Source: Microbacterium flavescens (GTDB lineage: Bacteria; Actinomycetota; Actinomycetes; Actinomycetales; Microbacteriaceae). Taken from it: a stretch of DNA of 64,000 nt. This document shows, piece by piece, positions 17,286-26,512 of this stretch (its first letter is position 1; each line of letters begins with the position of its first letter). Made by a program: the position numbers and the translations under genes. The notes beneath the pieces are model-generated. The model made no database searches. It was not told the DNA's origin and saw only the letters and a program-made list of their open reading frames with translations. The stretch is taken from the NCBI RefSeq assembly GCF_018588945.1, contig NZ_JAFIWA010000004.1:248001-312000 (forward strand), written 5' to 3'.

Positions 17286-18403
17286 TGCTCGACGCTCTCT
17301 CGCGCGCCCGCGTGGCCGGCGGGGAGATCGCCGATGACGGATGCCGCGATCCGCAGCACCTTCTCGACCGACTCCTCCTCGCCCACGGAGATGCGGATGC
17401 CGTCACCGGCGAACGGGCGAACGATGATGCCCGCCTCGTCGAAGGCCTGCGCAGCGGCGAGCGTCTCGGGGCCGGTCGGCAGCCAGACGAAGTTGCCCTG
17501 CGCGTCAGGGATCCGCCAGCCGGCGTCGCGGAGACCCGCGACGACCCGGTCGCGCCGTTCGGCGATCGTCCGGACCCGCTCCAGCAGCTCCTCCTCGGCG
17601 TCGAGGCTCGCGAGCGCCGCAACCTCCGCCTGTGCGGTCACCGACAGCGGGATGCTCGTGCTTCGCGCCGCGTCGAGGATGCGCCTGTGGCCGATCGCGT
17701 ACCCCACGCGCAGGCCGGCGAGGCCGAACGCCTTGGAGAACGTGCGGAGCACGACGACGTTCGGGTACGCGGCGTTGCCGAGCACCAGCAGCCCGTCGAC
17801 CGCGTCGGCGTCGGTCACGAACTCGGCATAAGCCTCGTCGAGCACCACGAGGACGTCGGCCGGGACCTGGGCTGCGAACTCCTCGAACTCGGCCTGCGTG
17901 ACGATCGGGCCGGTGGGGTTGTTCGGGCTGCAGACGATGACGGCGCGGGTGCGCTCGGTGATCGCCGCCGCCATGGCGGGAAGGTCGTGGCGAGCGCCGT
18001 CGGTGAGCGGGACCTCGACGGCCGTGGCGCCGGCGACGACCGCGAGCCACGGGTAGGCCTCGAACGACCGCCAGGCGTAGATCACCTCGTCGCCGGGTCC
18101 GGACGTCGCGAGGATCAGCTGGGCGAGGATCGACACGCTCCCGGCACCGATGTGCACTTCGTCGGTGGCGACGCCGAACCGCTCGGCCAGGCGCTCGCGG
18201 AGGCGGGCGGCCGAGGCATCCGGGTATCGATTCACGGCCGTCGCGGAGCGGATCGCATCGACGACGCCGGGCAGCGGATCGAACGGATTCTCGTTGCTCG
18301 ACAGCTTGAACGCGTCGCCGCCGGCCTGCCGGCCCTGCTTGTACGGAGGGAGCGCGGCGATCTCGGGGCGGACGCGGATGGGGATGTCGGATGCGTCGGT
18401 CAC
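17282..18403 (-). CDS. hisC: HisC-like PLP aminotransferase (histidinol-phosphate/aromatic)
   Basis: A 373-residue fold-type I aminotransferase. It shows KLSSNENPF at the N-terminus, SPNNPTGPI, the VLDEAYAEF aspartate motif, and the PLP lysine in [13 protein letters not shown] (about residue 223), plus a C-terminal GDGIRISVG arginine. This is the HisC2/Pat branch, which often acts on aromatic amino acids. It starts the operon with the 2-oxoacid dehydrogenase genes and overlaps E1alpha by four bases, so it may feed or drain keto acids rather than serve histidine synthesis. Confidence 0.85.
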   Translation of the reverse strand: MTDASDIPIRVRPEIAALPPYKQGRQAGGDAFKLSSNENPFDPLPGVVDAIRSATAVNRYPDASAARLRERLAERFGVATDEVHIGAGSVSILAQLILATSGPGDEVIYAWRSFEAYPWLAVVAGATAVEVPLTDGARHDLPAMAAAITERTRAVIVCSPNNPTGPIVTQAEFEEFAAQVPADVLVVLDEAYAEFVTDADAVDGLLVLGNAAYPNVVVLRTFSKAFGLAGLRVGYAIGHRRILDAARSTSIPLSVTAQAEVAALASLDAEEELLERVRTIAERRDRVVAGLRDAGWRIPDAQGNFVWLPTGPETLAAAQAFDEAGIIVRPFAGDGIRISVGEEESVEKVLRIAASVIGDLPAGHAGARESVEQ

Positions 18404-18513
18404 TCTGCGAGTCTACGAGCGCGCCGTATGCCGACGGGAGGATACGTGGGTGTCCGAACACCTGCCTCGGCGTCCTCGCACCCGCGCTTCCTGCGTGCCA
18501 GACTGTGCTCACT

Positions 18514-18906
18514 ATGGGATTCATCATCCGCGTCGTCGTCAACGCCTTCGCGATCTGGGTCGTCACTCTGATCACGGCTCTGCAGGTCACGGTCATCCCG
18601 TTCGCACCGGGCGAGACCCTCCAGCTCGTGCTGACGCTGCTGCTGGTCGCCGCCATCTTCGCCCTCGTCAACACCCTCATCGGCACCGTGATCAAGGTGC
18701 TGGCGTTCCCGCTGTACATCTTGACGCTGGGCCTGATCGGCCTGGTGATCAACGCGTTCCTGCTGTGGCTCACCGCGTGGATCACGAGCTTCTGGGACTG
18801 GGGACTGCGCGTCGAGGACTTCTGGCTCGGTCTCGTCGCCGCGATCATCATCTCGCTGATCAACTGGATCTTCGGCATCATCCTCCGGCCTCGGAAGAAG
18901 GACTGA
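18514..18906 (+). CDS. Small PF04020-like (phage-holin-4 type) membrane protein
   Basis: A 130-residue protein with four hydrophobic helices (starting IIRVVVNAFAIWVVTLITAL) and a short basic tail RPRKKD. The pattern of VNTLIGTVIKVLAFPLYILT fits the widespread PF04020 family of small bacterial membrane proteins of unknown function; the holin name is by similarity only. No ribosome-binding site is evident before the ATG, which suggests a short or absent leader. It is divergent from hisC and overlaps the convergent hydrolase gene end by 29 bases. Confidence 0.78.
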   Translation: MGFIIRVVVNAFAIWVVTLITALQVTVIPFAPGETLQLVLTLLLVAAIFALVNTLIGTVIKVLAFPLYILTLGLIGLVINAFLLWLTAWITSFWDWGLRVEDFWLGLVAAIIISLINWIFGIILRPRKKD

Positions 18907-20248
18907 CCCCGGAGCCGCCGCCACGCGCGGCGGCGAACTCGACGACGTCTACCGACCGCGCGGCGGCCAGTTCGGCGAAGACATCGCGGACCGGGCCCAT
19001 GCGCGGATCGCTGGATGCGTCGACGAGCGCCGCCGTCTCGGTGTACGACATCAGGCGGTGCGCCGGCACGCCGAGGTCTCGGAGACCGGAGGGAGAGTCG
19101 GCCTCGCGCTCGGCGACGAAGCTGCCGGGCGCACCGGCGGCGCCGTCGTGACCGGCTCCGGCGAGTGCGGCGACGGGGTCGTCGGTGTGCCGGATCGCGA
19201 CGCTGAGCGTCGACGGGGCATCCGCCTCGACCGGCGAGCCGAAGGAGACCAGCGTGCGCATGTCGTACTCGCCCTCGAGGGCGAGGTGCGAGGCGATCAT
19301 CGCGCCCTGCGAATGCCCGAACGCGTGGACGACGTCGCCGGGCGCGGCGCCCGCCGCGGCGAGCGCGGACGCGGTCGCCTCGTACGACGCCGAGGACGAG
19401 CCGGCGTAGAGCTGCACGTTCGACAGGTTGTCCCACGGGTCGTCGCCGCCCACCGCAAGCGTCTGCATGCCCGCCACGTAAAGGGCGAACTGCCGCGAAC
19501 CGTCGGGCATGGTGTACCGCTCCACCCGTACGCGGGAGTCGCCACCGCCGGGCATCCGACGCGCGGCCGCAGCAAGGCTCGTCGGTGCGACGGTGGCCGT
19601 CGCGACCGGGACCACCGGCGTCAGCGTGACCGGCTCGCGCCCTCGACCGGTGAGGCGCGTGTCGGGGCCGAGCCGGCCGAACCCGCCGACGCCCGCCGCG
19701 ACCCCGATGCCGAGTGCCAGCCCTCCGAGCGCGACGCCGCCGACCACGGCGCCGGTCGCGTTGATCTCATTGCCCAGCAGAACGCCGACCTCGGTGGACT
19801 CGCGCACGAGATCGCCCGGCGCGTTCACCGTCCACCAGAAGCGGGCCTCTGCGGCCGCGGCTGCGGCGTCGGGGTAGCGCGCGATGAGGGCGTCGCGCGT
19901 GCGATCGATCCGCGCCGCGGCGTCGCGATCGGCGGCCAGGACGGCCGCGTGATGCTGAGCGTCGAGCTCGACCAGCTCGTAGACCACGGCCGCCTCTCGC
20001 AGGGCGTCGGCGATCGTCGTCGCGCCGGCGAGGGAGGCCGTGAGCCTGGCGCGGAGCGCGGTGGTCGCCCCCGCGGCGTCTGAGGCGCATGCCCGCTCGG
20101 CGAAGAGCATCAGCTCGAGCGAGCCGACACGGCGGCAGAGCTCGTCGAGGTCTTCGTGCAGCGAGAGGAAGGACGCCGCCGTCTGCCGCAGGGTCTCGGT
20201 GTCGACGGCGACGGCACCGCCGCCCGTGATCTGCAGATCATCGGCCAT
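18878..20248 (-). CDS. Alpha/beta hydrolase with N-terminal helical WXG/ESX-like region
   Basis: A 456-residue protein. Residues 1-120 are predicted helical (LSLHEDLDELCRRVGSLELM and so on), like WXG100 or EspX-type secretion domains. A glycine-rich hydrophobic stretch near 165-190 may be a membrane segment. The C-terminal half is a lipase-like hydrolase with the nucleophile elbow GHSQG and the preceding VVHAF strand. The start shares one base with the stop of the upstream small helical protein (TGATG). No signal peptide is seen, so export by a type VII-like system is a possibility only. Confidence 0.72.
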   Translation of the reverse strand: MADDLQITGGGAVAVDTETLRQTAASFLSLHEDLDELCRRVGSLELMLFAERACASDAAGATTALRARLTASLAGATTIADALREAAVVYELVELDAQHHAAVLAADRDAAARIDRTRDALIARYPDAAAAAAEARFWWTVNAPGDLVRESTEVGVLLGNEINATGAVVGGVALGGLALGIGVAAGVGGFGRLGPDTRLTGRGREPVTLTPVVPVATATVAPTSLAAAARRMPGGGDSRVRVERYTMPDGSRQFALYVAGMQTLAVGGDDPWDNLSNVQLYAGSSSASYEATASALAAAGAAPGDVVHAFGHSQGAMIASHLALEGEYDMRTLVSFGSPVEADAPSTLSVAIRHTDDPVAALAGAGHDGAAGAPGSFVAEREADSPSGLRDLGVPAHRLMSYTETAALVDASSDPRMGPVRDVFAELAAARSVDVVEFAAARGGGSGVSPSSEAGG

Positions 20249-20526
20249 CACAGCCCCCGATCCCACGAGAACCAGACGGCATCCCTCGCCCGCACGGCTG
20301 TCAGCCGGGCCGTCTCGGCAAGGCACACGAGGCTCGAGATCTCGCCGGCCCACTCCTCGGCACGCGCATGGAACGCCGTAGCGGCCGAAGCCTGCCAGTC
20401 GGTCGCCGCGGACAGCGCGCGAGCGCGCTCCGCGGCATCGACCAGTCGTTCGCTGACGGCGGTCAGTTCCCGCGCGACGATGTCGAGCTGGGATGCGGCG
20501 GCCGCCGCCCTCATCGTGTCGTGCAT
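20248..20526 (-). CDS. Small helical WXG100-like protein
   Basis: The start at ATG 20526 gives 92 residues, almost all helical, with the pattern W-(4)-A-(2)-F-(6)-W (DWQASAATAFHARAEEW) in place of a central WxG turn. That is reminiscent of ESX/WXG100 partners, which are about 100 residues long. It is coupled to the hydrolase gene by a TGATG overlap. A longer reading from 20634 exists but lacks family character. I do not recognise a named family; type VII linkage is a guess. Confidence 0.55.
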   Translation of the reverse strand: MHDTMRAAAAASQLDIVARELTAVSERLVDAAERARALSAATDWQASAATAFHARAEEWAGEISSLVCLAETARLTAVRARDAVWFSWDRGL

Positions 20527-20655
20527 CGGCCCATGCTCGTCGAGCACCGCGGACGCGCGGAGGGACGGGCGGCGAAGTGTGCACGGGGGCGTGCTGCCCC
20601 AGCTTGTGAAGGAGGAGAGCGGATGCCGCGGCATCCGCTCTCCGTCACGACCCGA

Positions 20656-20690
20656 GAGGACGCCGCCCCGACGAGCAGGGCGGCGTCCTC
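20656..20690 (-). terminator. Terminator hairpin after the nuclease gene
   Basis: GAGGACGCCGCCC at 20656-20668 pairs perfectly with GGGCGGCGTCCTC at 20678-20690 around a nine-base loop. It begins 15 bases after the nuclease stop on the minus strand. The following bases are not T-rich, as is common in high-GC actinobacteria. Confidence 0.75.
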
Positions 20691-20705
20691 ATCGTCTGTC
20701 GAGGA

Positions 20706-23700
20706 TCACTCGTCGAGGAGCGCCTTCTTCCCCACGACCACCGTGGCGCTGCCGGTCGCGGTGTTGCCCGCGGCGTCCGTCGCCGTGTAGGTGAAGGTGT
20801 AGGCCGCCTTGTTCACGGCCTTCACCGTGAAGTGGGTGTCGTCGATCCGGGTCCATGCCGCACGCGCCTGGCCGTTGGTGGTCACGCTCGTGAGCTCGAC
20901 CGTCACCTCGCCGCGGTCGTCGGCCGCGTCGATCTGCACCGTGATCGCCCGGTCCTTGTTGTTGGGCGGGAAGACGGACGACGGGTCCGTCGTCACCTCG
21001 ATGGTCGGCGCCGTCGTGTCGGGCGGCGTCAGCTCGAGTCCGACGAGCACCGGGTCGTGGTCGCTCGACCGGTACGGGTCGGGCGCCCACAGCGCGTCCT
21101 GCGCCGGCTGCTTGAACGACATGTCGTAGTCGATCAGGCTCGGCTCGTCGGCATTGATGTTCCACGGCGCTGCGCCGCGCACATCCTCGAGCAGTCCGGG
21201 GCCGGCCAGCGCGTGGTCGAGGTAGCCGTTCTCGCCGTCGAACACGTAGCTGTACGCGTCCTCGCCCTGGTACTTCAGGATGAGGTCGGTGTAGCCGCGG
21301 GCCGTGAGCGCGGTGATCGGGTCCTCCTTGTCGTACGCGTTGAGGTCGCCGATGATCAGCTCGCGACCCACGGTGCCCTGGCCGGTCGGGTCGGTGGCGA
21401 GCCAGTCGGCGAGCGCGTTGGCGGCGTTCGTGCGCACGATGTTGCAGTTGCCCTGCAGCGGGTCCTCCGCCTCGCCGGTGCACGCCGAGCCCTTCGACTT
21501 GAGGTGGTTCACGACGACCGTGAACTTGTCGCCGCCGCCCGCCTTCTGGAAGGTCTGCGTGAGACCCGGGCGGTTGCGGTTGTCGAGCCAGCGCGGGTCC
21601 TTCGCCTGATTCATCAGGGCGAAGTCGCCGACCGGCGTGACCGTCGCAGGCTTGTAGATGATCGCCGTCGTGATCACGTCGGTGCCGATCTTGCCGGTGT
21701 CGAGCGCCGCGTAGACCTCGGAGCCGAGCTTCTCGTTGAGCGCTGCGGTCAGGGTCTTGAGCGCCTGCGAGCCGGCGTTGTTCTCGATCTCGATCAGACC
21801 GAAGACGTCAGCGTCGATCTCGGCGAGGGCCGACACGATCTTCGCCTCCTGGCGTTCGAACTCCTCGGCCGTGTTCGCGCCGCGCGCGATGTCGTCGTCG
21901 GCTTCCGTTGTCGGGTCGTCCAGCGTAGTGAAGTAGTTCAGGACGTTGAAGCTCGACACCACGATGTCGCCGCCGACCTCGGGCACCTCCGGCCGCGGGT
22001 TGGCGGCCGTGTAATCGGCGCCCTCGGTGGGCTGGATCGCGTACGTGCCGAACCGGTCATCGAGGATGCCCGTCACGTTCCGCAGGAGGTCGCCGCCGCG
22101 GAAGGTGTTCGTGAGCGTGAACACGCCGCCGTTCGGGTGGATCGCGGGATCGGGGTTCTGCGCACTGCGTCCGTCGTCGATCGTGATGCGCTCGGCGAGG
22201 TTGGACGCGTCGAGTGCGGCGGCCCGGGGATCGGTCGGCGAGTACTGCGCCGTGGGGACCGACTGACGGGTCACGCCGACGTCGATCGTGCCGAACCGTG
22301 CGAACTCGAAGTACTCGAGGATCGCGAGGTTCTGCGGGAGCGTCACATACATGCCCTCGAGCGCCTCGCGCTGAACGGTCGTCGCGGGGAGGGTGAACGA
22401 GACCGGCGCCGGTAGCGCGACTCCCGAGTCGCAGATCTCGACGTCGGCGAGCACGATCTCGGTCGTGCCCTCGAACTCCTTGACCTCGCCGGCCACGCTG
22501 ACGACATCGCCGACGGAGACCTCGGCGCCGCCCGGCGCGTACACGAACACGCCATCGGACGTCGCAGAGTCGCCGTCACCGGCATCCTGAACGAAGTATC
22601 CGCTGAAGCCGCCCGTCTGGAAGTCGCCGACGACTGTGCCCTTGACGAGCACATCGGCGCCCGCGACGGGAGACGCCGTGCCGGAGCCCTGGACCGAGCC
22701 GACGGTGACGTGCGTCAGATCGCACCCGGCCTCGATGTCGGGCGGGTCGACCGGCGGTACCGTGAGCGAGTTGGGCTTGCCCGGGGTGTTCGCCGCTTCG
22801 CCCTCGACCAGCGTGCCGACGAAGCCGGGGATGCCGGCGAGCTCGAAGTCGTTGCGCACCCAGTCGTCTGCCGTGTCGGTGTCGGCGCCGTCCGGGATGC
22901 GCGAGGCGCCGCCCGGGGCGAACGTGAGTCCGTCGTAGGCGACGCCCAGCGTCACCCCGCCGTAGGTGCGGTCGGACGCACCGCCGTCGTTGACCGCGAC
23001 CGCGTCGACGACCTCGAAGCCCAGACCGTCGTCGATGACGCCGTCGTCGTTCGCGTCGATGTCGGTGCCCAGCGCCGGGATCGTGCCGGTCACGAGCAGC
23101 AGGCTCACCGTCCCGTTCTCGAGCGCGCCGTTCGCCAGCGAGGCGAGGCTGCGCCCGGTGGGGTCGGCCGCCGGGAAGGAGACGACTTCATCCACGACGC
23201 CGAAGGCCGGAGTCGTGGTGGCGTCGCCCTCGATCTCGAGCACGCGGTAGCCGGACAGGTCGGTCCCCGGGGTCGCGAGGAGCTCGACAAACTCGACGTC
23301 GTCCCCCGTGGTGCTCGCCGAGAACTCGTTGATCACGACCGTGGTGACGGGAGGTTCGCCGCTGCAGTTCGCGGTGTGGGCGCCGAGGCCGTCGAAGGCG
23401 TCGACCGCGAAGCCGTCCCACTCCTCGACAGGGTCGAACGCGTTCGTGCCATCGGTGTCGCCGACGCAGACATCGGCCTGACGACGGAGGGTGGCGTCCT
23501 GGGCGCCGGTCGCGCCTGAGCCCCACTCCGTACCCGGATCGACGCCGATCTGCCCGAAGACGTCGACGGCCGTGTCGCCCTTGAAGAGCGCGACGACGTC
23601 GTCGCCGTTCCACCAGTTGCCCGTGGTGACCTGGTCGCCGAGCGCTTGGAGCTCCGTGGAGGCCGCGCCGTTGACCAGGACGAACGCGTCGCCCGCGGCG

Positions 23701-23963
23701 ACCGAGCCGGTGAGCGGCACGCTGAGCGCGGAGGTCGCCGAGCCGTTGAAGTACAGCTTCACGGAATAGGTGCTCAAGTCGACCGGCGCTCCGGTCGGGT
23801 TGTGGACCTCGACGGCCTTGTTGTTGCTCGACCCCTCGACGTACTCGCTGATGAACAGCTCGGTGGGGGCCTCGGCCGCCACCGCGGGAGGTGCTGTCAG
23901 CCCGGTCAGGGCGATGGCACCGGCGGCGGCGATGGCGACGGTTGCTCGTGTGGAACGGCGCAC
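20706..23963 (-). CDS. Large secreted nuclease (ExeM/NucH type) with lamin-tail domain
   Basis: A 1085-residue extracellular nuclease starting at GTG 23963, with AGGAGG seven bases upstream. A Sec signal peptide (TVAIAAAGAIALTGLT...AVAAEA) is followed by a lamin-tail domain (LFISEYVEGSSNNKAVEV). A second lamin-tail-like part begins near VVINEFSAS, followed by an OB-like region near residues 430-550. The C-terminal endonuclease/exonuclease/phosphatase domain has SFNVLNYF, IEIENN, VVNHLKSKGS, LIGDLNAYDKED and SDHDPV. The tail ends with an Ig-like domain and no sortase signal. It should degrade external DNA/RNA, probably for phosphate. Confidence 0.9.
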   Translation of the reverse strand: MRRSTRATVAIAAAGAIALTGLTAPPAVAAEAPTELFISEYVEGSSNNKAVEVHNPTGAPVDLSTYSVKLYFNGSATSALSVPLTGSVAAGDAFVLVNGAASTELQALGDQVTTGNWWNGDDVVALFKGDTAVDVFGQIGVDPGTEWGSGATGAQDATLRRQADVCVGDTDGTNAFDPVEEWDGFAVDAFDGLGAHTANCSGEPPVTTVVINEFSASTTGDDVEFVELLATPGTDLSGYRVLEIEGDATTTPAFGVVDEVVSFPAADPTGRSLASLANGALENGTVSLLLVTGTIPALGTDIDANDDGVIDDGLGFEVVDAVAVNDGGASDRTYGGVTLGVAYDGLTFAPGGASRIPDGADTDTADDWVRNDFELAGIPGFVGTLVEGEAANTPGKPNSLTVPPVDPPDIEAGCDLTHVTVGSVQGSGTASPVAGADVLVKGTVVGDFQTGGFSGYFVQDAGDGDSATSDGVFVYAPGGAEVSVGDVVSVAGEVKEFEGTTEIVLADVEICDSGVALPAPVSFTLPATTVQREALEGMYVTLPQNLAILEYFEFARFGTIDVGVTRQSVPTAQYSPTDPRAAALDASNLAERITIDDGRSAQNPDPAIHPNGGVFTLTNTFRGGDLLRNVTGILDDRFGTYAIQPTEGADYTAANPRPEVPEVGGDIVVSSFNVLNYFTTLDDPTTEADDDIARGANTAEEFERQEAKIVSALAEIDADVFGLIEIENNAGSQALKTLTAALNEKLGSEVYAALDTGKIGTDVITTAIIYKPATVTPVGDFALMNQAKDPRWLDNRNRPGLTQTFQKAGGGDKFTVVVNHLKSKGSACTGEAEDPLQGNCNIVRTNAANALADWLATDPTGQGTVGRELIIGDLNAYDKEDPITALTARGYTDLILKYQGEDAYSYVFDGENGYLDHALAGPGLLEDVRGAAPWNINADEPSLIDYDMSFKQPAQDALWAPDPYRSSDHDPVLVGLELTPPDTTAPTIEVTTDPSSVFPPNNKDRAITVQIDAADDRGEVTVELTSVTTNGQARAAWTRIDDTHFTVKAVNKAAYTFTYTATDAAGNTATGSATVVVGKKALLDE

Positions 23964-24041
23964 GGATCCTCCTGGACATGAGAGAAGGCCGGTGGGCCTT
24001 CGGCGCAAGGCTAAGCGGCGGGAGGCACGCGGGGAAGACCT

Positions 24042-24063
24042 GTTCGAGGAGAGTTCGATAACA
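24042..24063. promoter_or_regulatory. Possible 11-bp direct repeats (PHO-box-like)
   Basis: GTTCGAGGAGA and GTTCGATAACA are adjacent 11-base direct repeats located about 30 bases upstream of a possible nuclease -10 (TAGCCT on the minus strand, 24008-24013). The spacing resembles actinobacterial PhoP boxes, but the sequence match to GTTCACC-type repeats is weak. Confidence 0.3.
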
Positions 24064-24136
24064 TTCGGCGACGATCGGTCCGAACGGGCGCCGGCGACTC
24101 TTGGGCGCATCCGCCTCGCGCGTCAGAATGGAAGGC

Positions 24137-24643
24137 ATGACGGCCACCCCCGGCGATCCCTTTCGCGTGGTCTTCGTCTGCACCGGGAACATCTGCCGGT
24201 CACCTATGGCCGATGTCGTGTTCCGAGGATTCGCGGATGCCGCAGGCCTCGGCGCGCGCGTGGCGTCGACGAGCGCCGGCACCGGCGACTGGCACGTCGG
24301 CGAGCGTGCCGACCAGCGCACGATCGACGCGCTGGACCGTGCCGGCTACGACGGCACCCGCCACCGCGCACGCCAGTTCACCCACGCGGACTTCTCCCAC
24401 AGCGACCTGGTGATCGCTCTCGACCGCAGCCACGAGCGCATCCTCCACGGCTGGGCGCGCAGCGAGTCCGACGCCGACAAGATCGCCCTCCTGCTGCGGT
24501 TCGACCCGTCGGCCACGACGCTGGACGTGCCCGACCCGTACTATGCCGGGCCCGGAATGTTCGACGAGGTGCTCGGTATGATCGAGAGTGCGAGCCGGGC
24601 GCTCTTCCGGCAGCTCGAACCCGCGATCCGTCCGGTGCACTGA
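24137..24643 (+). CDS. Low-molecular-weight protein-tyrosine phosphatase
   Basis: A 168-residue phosphatase with the P-loop CTGNICRS at residues 15-22 (nucleophile Cys15, Arg21) and the general-acid aspartate in the DPYYAG motif near residue 139. The length is normal. The start is set at ATG 24137, where GGAAGG supplies a ribosome-binding site; an in-frame ATG nine bases earlier is possible. Substrates in actinobacteria include tyrosine kinases of envelope polysaccharide synthesis, but none is encoded nearby. It lies 36 bases upstream of purB. Confidence 0.93.
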   Translation: MTATPGDPFRVVFVCTGNICRSPMADVVFRGFADAAGLGARVASTSAGTGDWHVGERADQRTIDALDRAGYDGTRHRARQFTHADFSHSDLVIALDRSHERILHGWARSESDADKIALLLRFDPSATTLDVPDPYYAGPGMFDEVLGMIESASRALFRQLEPAIRPVH

Positions 24644-24679
24644 CACCGGCGCCGCCCTCTGCGTTCCGACGGGAGCATC

Positions 24680-26077
24680 GTGACCCCTCTGCATACTGCC
24701 GATCTTCCGTGGCAGCCGCTGAGCCCCCTCGACGGCCGCTATCGCGAAGCCGTCGCCGGACTCGGGGCCTATCTGTCTGAAGCGGGCCTCAACCGAGCGC
24801 GCGTCGAGGTGGAGGTCGAGTGGCTCATCGCCCTGACCGACCGCTCGCTGTTCGGCTCCGCCCCGCTGAGCGAGACCGACAAGGCGCGCCTGCGCGCGCT
24901 CTACCTCGAGTTCGGCCAGACCGAGATCGACTGGCTCGCCGAGAAGGAGGCCGTGACCCGGCACGACGTGAAGGCCGTCGAGTACCTCGTGCGCGACCGA
25001 CTCTCGACCCTGGGCCTCGATGCCATCGCCGAGCTCACCCACTTCGCGTGCACGAGCGAGGACATCAACTCCACCTCGTACGCGCTCACGGTCCAGCGCG
25101 CGGTGCAGCGCGTGTGGCTGCCGAAGCTGCGCGCCGTGATCACCGTGCTCGCCGACCTCGCCGTGCGGCACCGCGACGCTGCCATGCTCTCGCGCACGCA
25201 CGGCCAGCCGGCGACGCCGTCGACCATGGGCAAGGAACTCGCCGTGTTCGCCTGGCGGCTCACGCGCGTGGCCGACCAGATCGAGGCCGGCGAGTACCTC
25301 GCCAAGTTCTCGGGCGCCACCGGCACGTGGTCGGCGCACCTCTCCGCCGATCCCGACGTCGACTGGCCCGAGCTCACGCGCTCCTTCATCGAGGGCCTCG
25401 GCCTCGGCTTCAACGTGCTCACGACCCAGATCGAGTCGCACGACTGGCAGGTCGAGCTCTACGACCGGGTGCGGCATGCCGGAGGCATCCTGCACAATCT
25501 CGCCACCGACGTGTGGACGTACATCTCCATCGGCTACTTCACCCAGATCCCGGTCGCGGGGGCGACGGGCTCGTCGACGATGCCGCACAAGATCAACCCG
25601 ATCCGCTTCGAGAACGCCGAGGCGAACCTCGAGATCGCCGGCGGCCTCCTCGTCACCCTCTCGCAGACGCTCGTGACGAGCCGCATGCAGCGCGACCTGA
25701 CCGACTCGACCACGCAGCGCAACATCGGCGTCGCGTTCGGGCACTCGCTCCTGGCGCTCGACAACCTGCAGCGCGGGCTCGGCGAGATCTCACTCGCCGA
25801 GGACGTGCTCCTCGCCGACCTCGACGCGAACTGGGAGGTGCTCGCGGAGGCGATCCAGACGGTCGTCCGCGCCGAGATCGCCGCCGGGCGATCGCGGATC
25901 AGCGACCCCTACGCCCTCTTGAAGGATCTCACCCGCGGCCGCCGCGTCGGGGCGGCCGAGCTCGCCGAGTTCGTGCGCGGACTCGACATCGGCGACGCGG
26001 CGAAGGAGCGACTGCTTGCGCTCACCCCCGCGACGTACGACGGCCTCGCGTCGAAGCTCGTCGACGAAGTGGTGTGA
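24680..26077 (+). CDS. purB: Adenylosuccinate lyase
   Basis: A 465-residue purine-synthesis enzyme that cleaves adenylosuccinate and SAICAR to release fumarate. The signature loop GSSTMPHKINPIRFENAE begins near residue 296, and SRTHGQPATPSTMGKE and TSEDINSTSYAL supply other active-site residues. This is the longer E. coli-like form. GTG is the start codon. Its stop is followed two bases later by a dispersed repeat. Confidence 0.95.
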   Translation: MTPLHTADLPWQPLSPLDGRYREAVAGLGAYLSEAGLNRARVEVEVEWLIALTDRSLFGSAPLSETDKARLRALYLEFGQTEIDWLAEKEAVTRHDVKAVEYLVRDRLSTLGLDAIAELTHFACTSEDINSTSYALTVQRAVQRVWLPKLRAVITVLADLAVRHRDAAMLSRTHGQPATPSTMGKELAVFAWRLTRVADQIEAGEYLAKFSGATGTWSAHLSADPDVDWPELTRSFIEGLGLGFNVLTTQIESHDWQVELYDRVRHAGGILHNLATDVWTYISIGYFTQIPVAGATGSSTMPHKINPIRFENAEANLEIAGGLLVTLSQTLVTSRMQRDLTDSTTQRNIGVAFGHSLLALDNLQRGLGEISLAEDVLLADLDANWEVLAEAIQTVVRAEIAAGRSRISDPYALLKDLTRGRRVGAAELAEFVRGLDIGDAAKERLLALTPATYDGLASKLVDEVV

Positions 26078-26078
26078 C

Positions 26079-26112
26079 GCGTTTCGTCTCGCTGCGCTCG
26101 CTCAACGACCCG
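26079..26112. repeat. Dispersed 34-bp repeat, copy 1
   Basis: This is the reverse orientation of the family whose core is TTGAGCGAGCGAAGCGAG followed by ACGAAACGC. It begins two bases after the purB stop codon. Other copies are at 33951, 42850, 42911, 44187 and 46205. Confidence 0.85.
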
Positions 26113-26121
26113 GTGGGAAGC

Positions 26122-26185
26122 CCCGCTGATCGAGTAGCGAGGCACGAGCGTACCCCCGCTGATCGAGTAGCGAGGCACGAGCGTA
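26122..26185. repeat. Tandem pair of a second dispersed repeat
   Basis: Two near-identical 31-base units (26122-26152 and 26155-26185) with the core CTGATCGAGTAGCGAGGC stand in direct orientation and fill the gap between purB and the convergent membrane gene. The second ends a few bases from that gene's stop codon. Like the 34-bp family, the unit is non-coding. Confidence 0.8.
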
Positions 26186-26191
26186 TCGAGA

Positions 26192-26512
26192 TCAGGCCTT
26201 CGGGTCGCCCGGGGTCGAGGCATCCGTCGGGTCATCCTCATCGCGTAGCAGCACGGGCCTGTCGACGGTCTTCGTGACCTGGGCAGGGTCGACGGCGAGG
26301 AGCAGCAGCGAGACGATCAGCAGCACGGCGATGAACGAGATGCCGGCCACGATGAGCGCGAGGACCAGCGCCGACTGGGCCTTGTCGCCGTGCTGGAAGA
26401 AGCCCATCGACACCAGCGTGACGAGGCCGGCGAACAGGGCCGCCGCGAAGGCGAGCCCGAGCAGCTGCACGGGCTTCATGAGGTCACGGCGGGTGGGGCG
26501 GTCGTCGCTCAC
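26192..26512 (-). CDS. Small two-helix membrane protein
   Basis: A 106-residue protein with two hydrophobic helices (about residues 15-37, LLGLAFAAALFAGLVTLVSM, and 48-70) and an acidic C-terminal tail. The start is GTG 26512, overlapping the upstream gene's stop (GTGA), so the two form an operon. I do not recognise the family. Confidence 0.7.
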   Translation of the reverse strand: MSDDRPTRRDLMKPVQLLGLAFAAALFAGLVTLVSMGFFQHGDKAQSALVLALIVAGISFIAVLLIVSLLLLAVDPAQVTKTVDRPVLLRDEDDPTDASTPGDPKA

